NCBI RefSeq assembly: GCF_022447245.1
Contig: NZ_JAKVBC010000011.1
Span: forward strand, 1 to 64,000
Length of the DNA: 64,000 nucleotides
Reading direction: 5' to 3'
From: Kordia sp.
GTDB taxonomy: Bacteria; Bacteroidota; Bacteroidia; Flavobacteriales; Flavobacteriaceae
Shown here: one piece after another, positions 52,719 through 62,291 of the stretch
Position numbering within the stretch: the first letter of the stretch is position 1
How the letters are laid out: every line of letters starts with the position of its first letter
Notes under the pieces: generated by a model
What the model saw: only the letters and a program-made list of their open reading frames with translations
Told to the model about the DNA's origin: nothing
The model's database searches: none
Position numbers and translations under genes: made by a program

Positions 52719-54626
52719 CTAAACATACTTCAAAATAACCATTCCTAATGGTGGAATTTTGATTTCTGTAGAGTGATTTCTGAATTGCCAATCGAGTTGA
52801 TCAGAAGTAACTTTTGTATTGACAAAATCATTAGTTCCTGCATATTGCTGTAGATCACTGTTGAAGATTTCTTGTAAAATTCCTTTTCTTGGCAATCCGA
52901 TACGATAGTTTTCTCGTGGAATTGGCGTCATATTACACGCAATGATCAAATCATTTTCTGGTTTTTTGCCTTTGCGCATGTAGATCAATACGGAGTTTTC
53001 GGTATCGTTGTAATCAATCCACTCAAAACCATCTGCAGTAAACTGTTTTTCGTGTAATGCTGGTTCTACTTTGTAGAGAGCATTCAAGTCTTTGATTAAG
53101 GTTTGAACTCCTTTGTGTACATCATATTCTAATATATGCCAATCGAGACTTTGTTGAAAGTTCCATTCTTCACTCTGTCCAAATTCTGCTCCTTGAAATA
53201 GTAAGTTTGTTCCTGGATGCGTAAACATATAACTGTACAATAAACGTAAGTTTGCGAAGCGTTGCCATTCATCGCCTGGCATTCTTCCCAAAATAGATTT
53301 CTTTCCATATACAACTTCATCATGCGACAAGGGTAACATAAAGTTTTCCGTAAACGCATAGGTCATACTAAAGGTTAAATCGTTTTGATGATGTCTACGG
53401 TAAATAGGTTCTTTAGCAAAGTATTGCAAGGTGTCATGCATCCAACCCATCATCCATTTCATTCCAAAACCAAGTCCGCCAATAGATGCTGGACGCGATA
53501 CCATTGGAAACGAAGTTGATTCTTCGGCAATGGTTTGCACATCGGGAAACATTTGGTAAATGGCTTCATTCATTTCACGCATAAATGCTATGGCTTCTAG
53601 ATTTTCACGTCCGCCAAATTGATTTGGTTCCCATTCACCTTCGTTTCTAGAGTAATCTAAAAATAACATGGAAGCTACTGCATCTACTCGTAAACCATCG
53701 GCATGATATTGTTCAAGCCAAAAAATAGCATTACTAATTAGGAACGATTTGACTTCATTTCGACCATAATTAAATATCAAACTTTTCCAATCAGGATGAT
53801 AGCCTTTTCGCTTATCTGGATGCTCATATAAGTTTGTACCATCAAAGAAACCAAGTCCATGTGCATCTTCTGGAAAGTGCGATGGAACCCAATCCAAAAT
53901 AATTCCGATGTCGTTTTGATGTAATTTATCCACCAATAACTTAAATTCTTCTGGATAGCCAAATCGTGACGTTGGAGCAAAATAGCCTACCAATTGATAA
54001 CCCCAACTTGGATCGTACGGATATTCCATTACGGGCATCAATTCGACGTGTGTAAAATTCATTTCTTTTACATACGCCACCAATTCATCTGACAATTCTG
54101 TATAGGTTAAGAATTTATTTTCTTCTAGCTTTCGTTTCCACGACCCCAAATGTACTTCGTATACAGAAAATGGTGCATCCAACGCATTGTGCTTTTTACG
54201 TTTTGCCATCCAATCTTCATCTTTCCAATCATGACCTGCATCCCAAACAATTGAAGCGGTTTTTGGCGGATGTTCACAGCGACGTGCATACGGATCTGCT
54301 TTTTCCGTTTTGATATCGTTGTGATGACTTTGTATTTTGTACTTGTACGTGCTTCCTTTTCCAACATTCGGAATGAACCCTTCCCAAACTCCACTTGAAT
54401 CCCAACGCACGTTGAGTTGATGCTCACCTTCTATCCAAAAGTTAAAATCACCAATCACAGACACCGTTTTTGCACTTGGCGCCCAAACTGCAAAATAGGT
54501 TCCTTCCACACCATCAACGGTTAGGATATGTGAACCAAATTTTTCATATAATTTGTAATGTTTTCCTGCTTTGAATAAATTGATATCAAAGTCCGAGAAT
54601 AAACTATGTGGAACTACTTTTTCCAT
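52719..54626 (-). CDS. glgB: 1,4-alpha-glucan branching enzyme
   Basis: GH13 enzyme that introduces alpha-1,6 branches into alpha-glucan. CBM48-type N-terminal domain (about 12-110, YFAVWAPSAKTVSVIGDFNFW), catalytic barrel (about 150-540) with the nucleophile Asp in HADGLRVDAVASM (about 311-323) and the acid/base Glu in QTIAEESTSFP (about 364-374), then a C-terminal beta domain. At 635 residues it is the short form. It is three bases downstream of the maltokinase gene and last in the glgE operon. Confidence 0.96.
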   Translation of the reverse strand: MEKVVPHSLFSDFDINLFKAGKHYKLYEKFGSHILTVDGVEGTYFAVWAPSAKTVSVIGDFNFWIEGEHQLNVRWDSSGVWEGFIPNVGKGSTYKYKIQSHHNDIKTEKADPYARRCEHPPKTASIVWDAGHDWKDEDWMAKRKKHNALDAPFSVYEVHLGSWKRKLEENKFLTYTELSDELVAYVKEMNFTHVELMPVMEYPYDPSWGYQLVGYFAPTSRFGYPEEFKLLVDKLHQNDIGIILDWVPSHFPEDAHGLGFFDGTNLYEHPDKRKGYHPDWKSLIFNYGRNEVKSFLISNAIFWLEQYHADGLRVDAVASMLFLDYSRNEGEWEPNQFGGRENLEAIAFMREMNEAIYQMFPDVQTIAEESTSFPMVSRPASIGGLGFGMKWMMGWMHDTLQYFAKEPIYRRHHQNDLTFSMTYAFTENFMLPLSHDEVVYGKKSILGRMPGDEWQRFANLRLLYSYMFTHPGTNLLFQGAEFGQSEEWNFQQSLDWHILEYDVHKGVQTLIKDLNALYKVEPALHEKQFTADGFEWIDYNDTENSVLIYMRKGKKPENDLIIACNMTPIPRENYRIGLPRKGILQEIFNSDLQQYAGTNDFVNTKVTSDQLDWQFRNHSTEIKIPPLGMVILKYV

Positions 54627-54629
54627 AAA

Positions 54630-56249
54630 TTAGTGATTGATAATGTTTGTGATTCCTTTTAGCGGAATGACTGCCCAAAGTGGTCGAGAATTGAGTTCGT
54701 ATCCAAGTTCATATATCGCTTTTTCGAGCAATGAATATTTTAGTAAAAAGATGCGTTCTTGACTGTAACCAATGTTCAAATTGGCAGCTTGAATTTTTGT
54801 GATGTATGTTTTTAAGAATACGCCTATGAAGTATGTATATAGAATTTCTCCTGCTTCAAACAATTCTTCTTGATTGTGTTTGTATTCTTCTTTATGATTA
54901 AAAATTGTAGCATAAATTGCATAGTGGAAACTTCGGAACAATCCTGCCACGTCTTTTAAAGGCGGTTGTTTGACTTTACGATCACGAATGGTACTTTCTG
55001 GTTCTCCTTCAAAATCGAGAATGTAGAAATCGTCGTCTTTCACCAAAATTTGTCCTAAATGATAATCGCCATGAACTCGGATGCGTTCACCTTTTAACTT
55101 TGTCCAGTCAAAATTGACCAAACGTTTACGAATGCTATTTTTATTATCTAAAAACTCATTTGCTAATTCTAATGACAAACCTTCTAGTTTGTGGAGATTG
55201 TTTTCCACAGTATTCAGACGATTTTGGAATTGATACAACAATCTGTTTTTCAACCAAACTGTGTAGTCTCCATTAAAATGTGTTGGTGTAAAGGCTGTTT
55301 CTTCAAATTCGCTTCCCAAAGCAATGTGCATTTCAGCGGTGCGTTCTGCCAGTTTTTGAACCTTTAAAAATAGATTCAATCCCACCCAATCAATAATTCT
55401 CGGAGATACATCGCGAATGCTTAAACGTTCAAACAATTCCGTTTCGGGTAGTTGTGGAATGTTTATATTTTTTGCTTCTAGATTTAGAAATACTTTGTGT
55501 AGTTCTTTCAACATATAATCCCAAGCATCGCCTTGATTAGGAACCATTTCTTGCATGAGTCCGATCGTAATATTTTCCTTGTCAAAATCTACAATACTCA
55601 AACTTCCTAAATATGCTGGTGTATTTTTGTATTGTTTCTTTTCAGATAAAAACCGACTCATTTCATAGTCAGGATTTTTATTCGCATAGATTCTTCGGAA
55701 GAATTTTAACACATAACGTTCATTATATACAATGGAAGTGTTGCTTTGTTCTAAGCCCATAAAACTTGACGATTGGTACTCGTCATTGAATTGCAAGCTT
55801 TTATGATATTGCACACGTGTTTGATCGTTTGGAACTGCCGTATGAATGCGCTCAAAAACCAATTTCCGAAAGGCTTCTAAGTTGATGGCATCAATGATAA
55901 AACCTTCTTGGTTTTTGATACTGATTGGCAAAATTCGATCTTCTTTGGCAAAACTTTCATCCGATACAAAGGCAATCGGTAAAAAGTAATGCTGATAGAA
56001 CGCTTCTACAAAATTGACTTCTAATATTAGACCATAATACACTTCTCCATGCTGTTGAATTCTAAAGTATTCAGAGAGTTCTATATATTTTAGTTTGCTT
56101 GCTTTTCCTCCATACCAACGCTTTTTAATAATATAATCTTCCAATACATCTGAAAGAAATGCTTTGACAAAGTTTTTGTTTTCTAACAAGTCTTCCCAAG
56201 CATCGTTAAAATTATATTGCGTTTTGTTTTTGGTGGTCTTTTTAGTCAT
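54630..56249 (-). CDS. Maltokinase-like protein
   Basis: Phosphorylates maltose to maltose-1-phosphate, the substrate of GlgE. The N-cap (about 37-100, YIIKKRWYGGKASKLKYIELSEYF) and the kinase-fold catalytic loop RIRVHGDYHLGQILV (about 389-402) with the metal-binding Asp in YILDFEGEPE (about 408-417) match the Mak/Pep2 family. At 539 residues it is a stand-alone kinase; in many bacteria it is fused to trehalose synthase, which is absent here. It lies 17 bases after glgE and 3 before glgB in one operon. Confidence 0.9.
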   Translation of the reverse strand: MTKKTTKNKTQYNFNDAWEDLLENKNFVKAFLSDVLEDYIIKKRWYGGKASKLKYIELSEYFRIQQHGEVYYGLILEVNFVEAFYQHYFLPIAFVSDESFAKEDRILPISIKNQEGFIIDAINLEAFRKLVFERIHTAVPNDQTRVQYHKSLQFNDEYQSSSFMGLEQSNTSIVYNERYVLKFFRRIYANKNPDYEMSRFLSEKKQYKNTPAYLGSLSIVDFDKENITIGLMQEMVPNQGDAWDYMLKELHKVFLNLEAKNINIPQLPETELFERLSIRDVSPRIIDWVGLNLFLKVQKLAERTAEMHIALGSEFEETAFTPTHFNGDYTVWLKNRLLYQFQNRLNTVENNLHKLEGLSLELANEFLDNKNSIRKRLVNFDWTKLKGERIRVHGDYHLGQILVKDDDFYILDFEGEPESTIRDRKVKQPPLKDVAGLFRSFHYAIYATIFNHKEEYKHNQEELFEAGEILYTYFIGVFLKTYITKIQAANLNIGYSQERIFLLKYSLLEKAIYELGYELNSRPLWAVIPLKGITNIINH

Positions 56250-56266
56250 GGTAGCAAGTTTTATAA

Positions 56267-58204
56267 CTATTTTCTTATCTCAAAAATGTGGAATGGCAAT
56301 GTTGGATGCAATTCTACATAGTTCCATTCATCATACCAGTTGTAACTGTTTCCTGTCACCAAATCGTGCACTTCTACTTTGTGTCCGTGTTGAATTCCTA
56401 AATCCTGTAAGGGCAATTGTAATGTTCCTTGCTGCATATAGTATTGATCTAGACTAATCACAACTAAGATTTCGCTAGAACGATCTTGATTCCATTTGTA
56501 AAACCCAATGAGGTTGTCATTTTCTATGTGACAGAATTTGATATTGTTGGTTTGTTGCAACGCTTGATGTTCGTGACGAATTTGATTGATGCGAGAAATA
56601 AGTGTTGTTAATTTGTTTTCTTTGAACCAATCGTAATGACAAACTTGAAATTTCTCTGACATGTAGTATTCTTCCTTTCCAGGAATCGCATGATCGATCA
56701 TTTGCTCAAATACTGGCCCGTAAATTCCGATGTTTGAACTCAAAGTGGCGGCTAATGCGTAGCGCTGAATGTACTTTGATTCATTGGCACCTTGTAAGTG
56801 ATACGGATTAATGTCTGGAGTGTTTGGCCAAAAGTTTGGTCGCATGTATTCCTTTTGATCTGTCTGAGTCAATTCTGTTACATACTCAATCAGCTCATGC
56901 TTGTTATTTCTCCAGGTAAAGTAGGTGTATGATTGTGTATAGCCTTGTTTTGCCAATTGCTGCATTACTTTTGGCTTGGTAAATGCTTCTGCGAGAAAGA
57001 TGACGTCTGGAAACTTCTTTTTTACTTCCGCAATAATCCAATTCCAAAAGTAATATGGTTTTGTGTGTGGATTGTCTACACGAAATACGCGCACACCACA
57101 ATCAATCCAAACCATGAGAATATCTAAACACTCATTCCATAGATTTTTATAGTCTTCACTTTCCCAATAGATTGGGAGAATATCTTGGTATTTTTTCGGT
57201 GGATTTTCGGCATATTGTACCGTTCCATCTGGACGCCATTTGAACCAATCGCGATGCGATGTTACCCAAGGATGATCGGGCGCTGCTTGTAAGGCATAAT
57301 CCATTGCGATTTCAATTCCGTGTTCTTTCGCTTTGGCAACTAAAGTTTTAAAATCGTCCATCGTTCCCAACTCTGGATGTACATCTTTGTGTCCACCATA
57401 CTGAGATCCAATTCCCCACGCAGAACCTACATCGCCTTTTTTGGCTTCTGTGGTATTGTTTTTCCCTTTGCGGTTGACTTCTCCAATTGGGTGAATTGGA
57501 GGAAAATATAAAGTATCAAATCCCATGTTTGCAATACGTGGCAATAAACGTTCGCAATCTTTGAACGTTCCGTGTTTTCCTTCCGTTTCTGAGCTAGAAC
57601 GTGGAAAGAACTCATACCAAGTACTGAATGTGGCTTTTTTACGATCTACATATACTTTTAAATCATGTGAAGTATTGACTAAATGCTTTTCAGGATATCT
57701 TAAGAAGATTTCGCACAAGCGTACACTTTTGGCTTCTACAATCGCTTTTTCATATTGTGATGCATCTTGAAATGCTTCTATACATTCACTTAAATACTCT
57801 TTTTCCGTTTTGGTTACTTTTTTAAGTAATGGTTTTAATAAATCGGCTCCTTCTAACAATTCTGAACTAATATACTGATTGTCATCAATTTTTCGTTCTG
57901 CACCATGTTGCCAATTCAATGCATCATCAACCCAACCTTGAACTTTATAGGTATAGAAACCTTGCTTTTCTACAACAAAAGAAGCTTTCCACTCGTCATT
58001 TCCTGTATCTTCCATGCGTACCTCCTTCCAAGTACGTTCCTTTTCATGTTTGTAAACTACAGAAGCCGCAATCACATCATGTCCATCTACTAAGACATGC
58101 GCATTGACAGTTACGATTTCGTTTACGATTCGTTTTATAAAAAATTCACCGCCATTTAGTTGTGGAGAAATATGATCAATAACGACACGTTTTTGGTTTT
58201 GCAT
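56267..58204 (-). CDS. glgE: Alpha-1,4-glucan:maltose-1-phosphate maltosyltransferase
   Basis: GH13 subfamily 3 enzyme that extends alpha-glucan with maltosyl units from maltose-1-phosphate. The N-terminal beta domain (about 1-105), a helical region (about 115-200) and the barrel are visible. The nucleophile Asp is in FRVDNPHTKPYYFW (about 375-388) and the acid/base Glu in VIFLAEAFTKPK (about 401-412). PPIHPIGEVNRKGKNN is typical of GlgE. At 645 residues it is standard length. It is first in the glgE / maltokinase / glgB operon. Confidence 0.96.
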   Translation of the reverse strand: MQNQKRVVIDHISPQLNGGEFFIKRIVNEIVTVNAHVLVDGHDVIAASVVYKHEKERTWKEVRMEDTGNDEWKASFVVEKQGFYTYKVQGWVDDALNWQHGAERKIDDNQYISSELLEGADLLKPLLKKVTKTEKEYLSECIEAFQDASQYEKAIVEAKSVRLCEIFLRYPEKHLVNTSHDLKVYVDRKKATFSTWYEFFPRSSSETEGKHGTFKDCERLLPRIANMGFDTLYFPPIHPIGEVNRKGKNNTTEAKKGDVGSAWGIGSQYGGHKDVHPELGTMDDFKTLVAKAKEHGIEIAMDYALQAAPDHPWVTSHRDWFKWRPDGTVQYAENPPKKYQDILPIYWESEDYKNLWNECLDILMVWIDCGVRVFRVDNPHTKPYYFWNWIIAEVKKKFPDVIFLAEAFTKPKVMQQLAKQGYTQSYTYFTWRNNKHELIEYVTELTQTDQKEYMRPNFWPNTPDINPYHLQGANESKYIQRYALAATLSSNIGIYGPVFEQMIDHAIPGKEEYYMSEKFQVCHYDWFKENKLTTLISRINQIRHEHQALQQTNNIKFCHIENDNLIGFYKWNQDRSSEILVVISLDQYYMQQGTLQLPLQDLGIQHGHKVEVHDLVTGNSYNWYDEWNYVELHPTLPFHIFEIRK

Positions 58205-58507
58205 TTTTCGAAATAATTAGCGTTTTAGATTTCGAAATTAGTAAATTTAAAAGCAATTTCCCTACTTCAAAAGCGATTATCTTACTGATTATTAAACTAC
58301 AACGATTGCGTAACAATTAATAAATGAAACAATAACATTAATTTGGCTTTTTTTGATAGAAATCACCGTTTTCATCAACTTTACTTTAAGTTTCTTTTTA
58401 GGCTAAATTGATAATAAATAATCTGCTTTTATCGCTAATAATTTTAAAAAAAGTTTGTGCTGTAATTACTTTTCTATGCCTTAAAGTTCGTATACAAAAA
58501 CTGAATC
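58205..58507. other. Divergent intergenic region upstream of glgE
   Basis: This gap holds the promoters of glgE (minus) and the truncated gene (plus). I see no match to the GH31 operator; AACGATTGCGTAAC at 58301-58314 is only a loose half-site. No other feature is supported. Confidence 0.5.
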
Positions 58508-58924
58508 ATGAAACTTTCCAGAAAACAATTCCAAAAAGCCAGAGATTTTATATTGATGAATGCCCGAATGATTGAACGTCGCTTGTTTGATTTTTATTTT
58601 GGCAACGGAAATGCAGAAGGTGTATATCATGCTGTATATGCTTATAGAAATACAGATGGAGGATTTGGTCACGGAATGGAACCTGATACTGCTTCTCCTG
58701 AAAGTCAACCGTTGTTTAGTATTATGGCATTGGAAACTTTGGACGAAGTCGGTTATCTTACTCCTGAATTAATTCTAAACGACTTAATGCCATATTTTGA
58801 AAGTATTACTACGGACAATGGTGGTATTCCTTGGATGTTTCAACCTAAAGGTGATTATCCTTGTGAAGATCATTTTAAAACTGTAAAAGAATGGGCTGCT
58901 TTGAGTACTACAGCCCCTTTGTAA
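58508..58924 (+). pseudogene. Truncated prenyltransferase/squalene-cyclase-like protein gene
   Basis: The first 137 residues look like the start of an alpha/alpha-barrel protein of the terpene cyclase/prenyltransferase-like type: AVYAYRNTDGGFGHGMEPD and NGGIPWMFQP contain the QW-like GGFG/GGIP motifs. Whole proteins of this kind are about twice as long, but this one stops abruptly after WAALSTTAPL, followed by only 49 bases before the next gene ends. The 3' half has probably been deleted or replaced. It is either a pseudogene or a shortened protein. Confidence 0.55.
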
Positions 58925-58973
58925 TCTATTTTGTTTAATTTAGAACTGTCCGAAAAAGGGTAAGTCTTCTTAA

Positions 58974-61900
58974 TCAATTAATCAATAATTTAAATGTTTC
59001 TTGTTTATTTTTAGTTACTATTTTTATATAGTAAATTCCTTTTTTATAATCACTTAAACTTAACTCTATTGTGCTCACATTATAATAATTAGATGTAAAA
59101 ACTTGCTTTCCTAAAGCATCATACATGTACACTCCTACTTTTTCATGATTCTCAAAAAAATTGATATTTGTAAAAGTATTACTAGGATTTGGGAACAAAG
59201 TCAATTGATTAGACATTTCGGTATTTTCTACACTTAGTAAATTACACTCCATTTGATTATTTACATATGTAGCCGTTGCATCTTTGTCTGGCCAGTTAGC
59301 ATTGCTCCAATTGGCATCATCTACTAAAATACAGTTTGGATTCGAGTTGTTTAATACATTAAAAAATGTCATATTTGTATTGTTGCCATTTTGAATGTTA
59401 AGTTCACTCAAATTATTATTTGCTGCACTAAATTGAACTAAATTTTGATTGTTTGAAACATCTAGCGTTGCTATTTGATTGTCATGCACATCTAAAACCC
59501 ATAAGTTTGGCATATTTGCTGTGTTCAGGGTTGTAAGCATATTTTCTCCTAGATATAAGAAATTAAGTGCTGTAGCCGCATTTAAATCTATAGTAGTTAA
59601 GGAATTACTCGTTCCAATAAGTATACGTAAAGATGTTAAACCATTCAAGTTAATTGTATTTACCAAATTATTTCTAAAATCGACATGGAATATGTTAGAA
59701 TTTGCAAAAAAATCTATTTCTGTAATCAAATTATCTCTGCATTCAAAGTGATATAACAACACATTTTCTCCTAAATAAAAACTATTCAATTGGTTGTTGT
59801 TACAATAAAAATGTGTGAGCTGTAAGTTGTTATTTGTGTTTATATTGGTAAGTACATTGTTACTCACATCAAGCGTATTCAAAAATACCAATCCATCAAC
59901 ATCTAAAGTAGCGAGTTGATTGTTATTTGCATAGACCCTTTCTAACATGATATTATTATCTAAATTTACTGTAACAACACTATTATTGTGAAAGTCCAAA
60001 ATTTCAAGCATCCCAAAATCTTCTATTCCCGTAAGGTCTGTTATATTGTGACCTGAAACATCTAAATATATAAGAAATTCTATTGCTTCTTTGTATACAT
60101 AATCATCTAGAGGACCATAATCGTACCCTAAATTAATAAGTGCCTGCTCAAAATTATCATCTGGAGCATAAGTAAGTTCTGGAGTAGCACAACTAGTATT
60201 AAAATTAGAAGCAGGATCAATATTTGTCCAATTTGTATTACTCCAACTAGGATCATCTACTTGAATGCATGTTAGATTTGGATTAGAACCTGCAAAGAAA
60301 AACTGAAAATTTATATTATTTCCATTTTGCACATTGAGCCCTGCTAAATTGTTATTACTACAATATAATTGGTCGAGCAAGATATTATTACTTAAATCTA
60401 AGTATATTACATTGTTAGAATGTATAGACAACACTGTTAATTGTGTATTGTTTGATAGATTTAATCCTGCTAATGAATTACTTGGAACCGCGATTCGATA
60501 AAGCAAGGTATTTGAAGTAAAATCTAAGTTTGTTATTTGATTATAACCTGCTTCAAACCTTTCTAAAAGAATATTAGTGCTTGTATTTACGGTATTTAAT
60601 TGATTATAACTTGCATAGAATTCTTTTAGTAAAGTATTGTTTGAAATATCGATCGTTGTTAAAAGATTATCTCCAATTGATAAAATTTCTAAACCTGTAT
60701 TTGTACTTACGTCAATACTTGATAATTGATTTTCATACGTTACTAAAGTAGTAAGATTTGTAAGGTTACTTGTGTTTATACTAGAGATTTGATTGAACGC
60801 GCCTTGAAGTATTTGAAGTTGTGTATTAGCACTGACATCTAAACTTGTCAATTGGTTATAATTACAATATAATTCAGTCAAAAGTGTATTGGCACTCACA
60901 TCAAGTACTGTCAAATTATTTTCATCAATATCTAAGTAAGTTAGATTGGTATTAGCACTTAAATCCACAGTGTTTAATGAATTTTGCCAGAGGATTAAAG
61001 TTTCTAGCTGAGTATTCATACTTACATCTACCGTTGCAATTTGATTGTTTTGACAATTTAAACTTGTCAACATGGCAAAGTCTTCAATTCCTGTTATGTC
61101 TTCAATTCCTTTATTACTGATATCTAAGTTGGTAATTCCACTTATATTTGATGTCAGCACATAATCATCTAAAACTCCTGAATCGTAGCCTAAATCAATT
61201 AATGCTTGTTCAAAATTATTATCAGGTACATATGTGTATGGATAACTACAATCTGTGTTAAAACTTACAGTTGCATCTACTGCAGTCCAATTAGTTGTGC
61301 TATATGTTGCATCATCTACTTCAATACAACTAAGATTTGGAGTTCCAGTTACAAAAAATGTGGTAATGGCGTTATTGTTTCCATTTTTTAGATTCAAGGT
61401 TTTTAAATTTGTAACATTCTGGGCATATAACCTTTCTAAGAGTGTATTATTACTTAAATCTAAATGTTCTATTGTGGTAAGATTAGATACATTTAAATTT
61501 AGATATAATGTCTCTAACATTAGATTATTACTCAAGTCTAATCCTTCTATTGGATTTCCAATTACATTTAAAAAGAAAAGGGCAGAATTGTTACTTAAAT
61601 CAATTTCAGCAAGTTGATTTCCATTAATTTGTAATATTTGTAATGCCGTTGCAGTCGATACATCTAGTGTTGTTAAATTATTTCCAGAGCAAGCTAGCTC
61701 CAGTAATGCGTTATTATTTACATTAAGACTGGTAATATCATTTGAAAAACAATGTAATTTTGTGAGTGATGTATTTGTACTTACATCTAAACTCAACAAA
61801 TCATTAAACGTAAGATATACTTCTTCTAAATTTGTCAATCCTGTTATATCAACACTTTCCAAATCACAAAAATCAGCATACAAAAACAATAAATTACTAT

Positions 61901-62183
61901 TACTTGTAAAATCAACTGTTGTTATGGGGTTTCCTGAAATGGTTACAGTTTCTAGTGCTATAAAATCGGCAATACCTGTTAAGTCACTTATATTTTTATT
62001 ACTTACATCTAAATCAGTAATACCATTTATATTTACAGTGGGGACATTATTATCCAACGTTCCTGAATCATAGCCTAAATCAATTAGGGCTTGTTCAAAA
62101 TTATCATCAGGGACAAACGTATTTTGGGAAAAAAGTAGGGTTGGTAAAACTGTAATAGCTAAAAGTATTTTTTTTATCATCAT
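58974..62183 (-). CDS. Leucine-rich-repeat T9SS surface protein with three repeated modules
   Basis: A 1069-residue exported protein. The signal peptide (about 1-20) is followed by three large modules, each opening with (Y/F)VPD(D/N)NFEQALIDLGYD and IEDFTGIEDF-type text and filled with LRRs of the LDVSNNTLLTxLYCxxN type (about 21 residues each). The modules begin near residues 21, 318 and 671. Internal Cys pairs (LTCIQVDDPSWSNTNW) end each module. A T9SS sorting domain closes the protein (about 995-1069, TLFPNPSNTFTNINF to FKLLIN). The role is probably binding to other cells or polymers, like bacterial internalin-type LRR proteins; the ligand is unknown. Confidence 0.88.
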   Translation of the reverse strand: MMIKKILLAITVLPTLLFSQNTFVPDDNFEQALIDLGYDSGTLDNNVPTVNINGITDLDVSNKNISDLTGIADFIALETVTISGNPITTVDFTSNSNLLFLYADFCDLESVDITGLTNLEEVYLTFNDLLSLDVSTNTSLTKLHCFSNDITSLNVNNNALLELACSGNNLTTLDVSTATALQILQINGNQLAEIDLSNNSALFFLNVIGNPIEGLDLSNNLMLETLYLNLNVSNLTTIEHLDLSNNTLLERLYAQNVTNLKTLNLKNGNNNAITTFFVTGTPNLSCIEVDDATYSTTNWTAVDATVSFNTDCSYPYTYVPDNNFEQALIDLGYDSGVLDDYVLTSNISGITNLDISNKGIEDITGIEDFAMLTSLNCQNNQIATVDVSMNTQLETLILWQNSLNTVDLSANTNLTYLDIDENNLTVLDVSANTLLTELYCNYNQLTSLDVSANTQLQILQGAFNQISSINTSNLTNLTTLVTYENQLSSIDVSTNTGLEILSIGDNLLTTIDISNNTLLKEFYASYNQLNTVNTSTNILLERFEAGYNQITNLDFTSNTLLYRIAVPSNSLAGLNLSNNTQLTVLSIHSNNVIYLDLSNNILLDQLYCSNNNLAGLNVQNGNNINFQFFFAGSNPNLTCIQVDDPSWSNTNWTNIDPASNFNTSCATPELTYAPDDNFEQALINLGYDYGPLDDYVYKEAIEFLIYLDVSGHNITDLTGIEDFGMLEILDFHNNSVVTVNLDNNIMLERVYANNNQLATLDVDGLVFLNTLDVSNNVLTNINTNNNLQLTHFYCNNNQLNSFYLGENVLLYHFECRDNLITEIDFFANSNIFHVDFRNNLVNTINLNGLTSLRILIGTSNSLTTIDLNAATALNFLYLGENMLTTLNTANMPNLWVLDVHDNQIATLDVSNNQNLVQFSAANNNLSELNIQNGNNTNMTFFNVLNNSNPNCILVDDANWSNANWPDKDATATYVNNQMECNLLSVENTEMSNQLTLFPNPSNTFTNINFFENHEKVGVYMYDALGKQVFTSNYYNVSTIELSLSDYKKGIYYIKIVTKNKQETFKLLIN

Positions 62184-62291
62184 GCAAAGTTTAGTAAATT
62201 GTGATGCTCAAAAATATTCAGCAACAATGCAAAAACTCAGTTATTCATTGGGTTTGTGACAAAGGATATCAAAATAGTGACGAAAGGAAGT

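Noticed and set aside
58301-58314. Possible LacI-type half-site upstream of glgE
   Set aside because: AACGATTGCGTAAC is not palindromic enough and matches the 52340 operator only in part.
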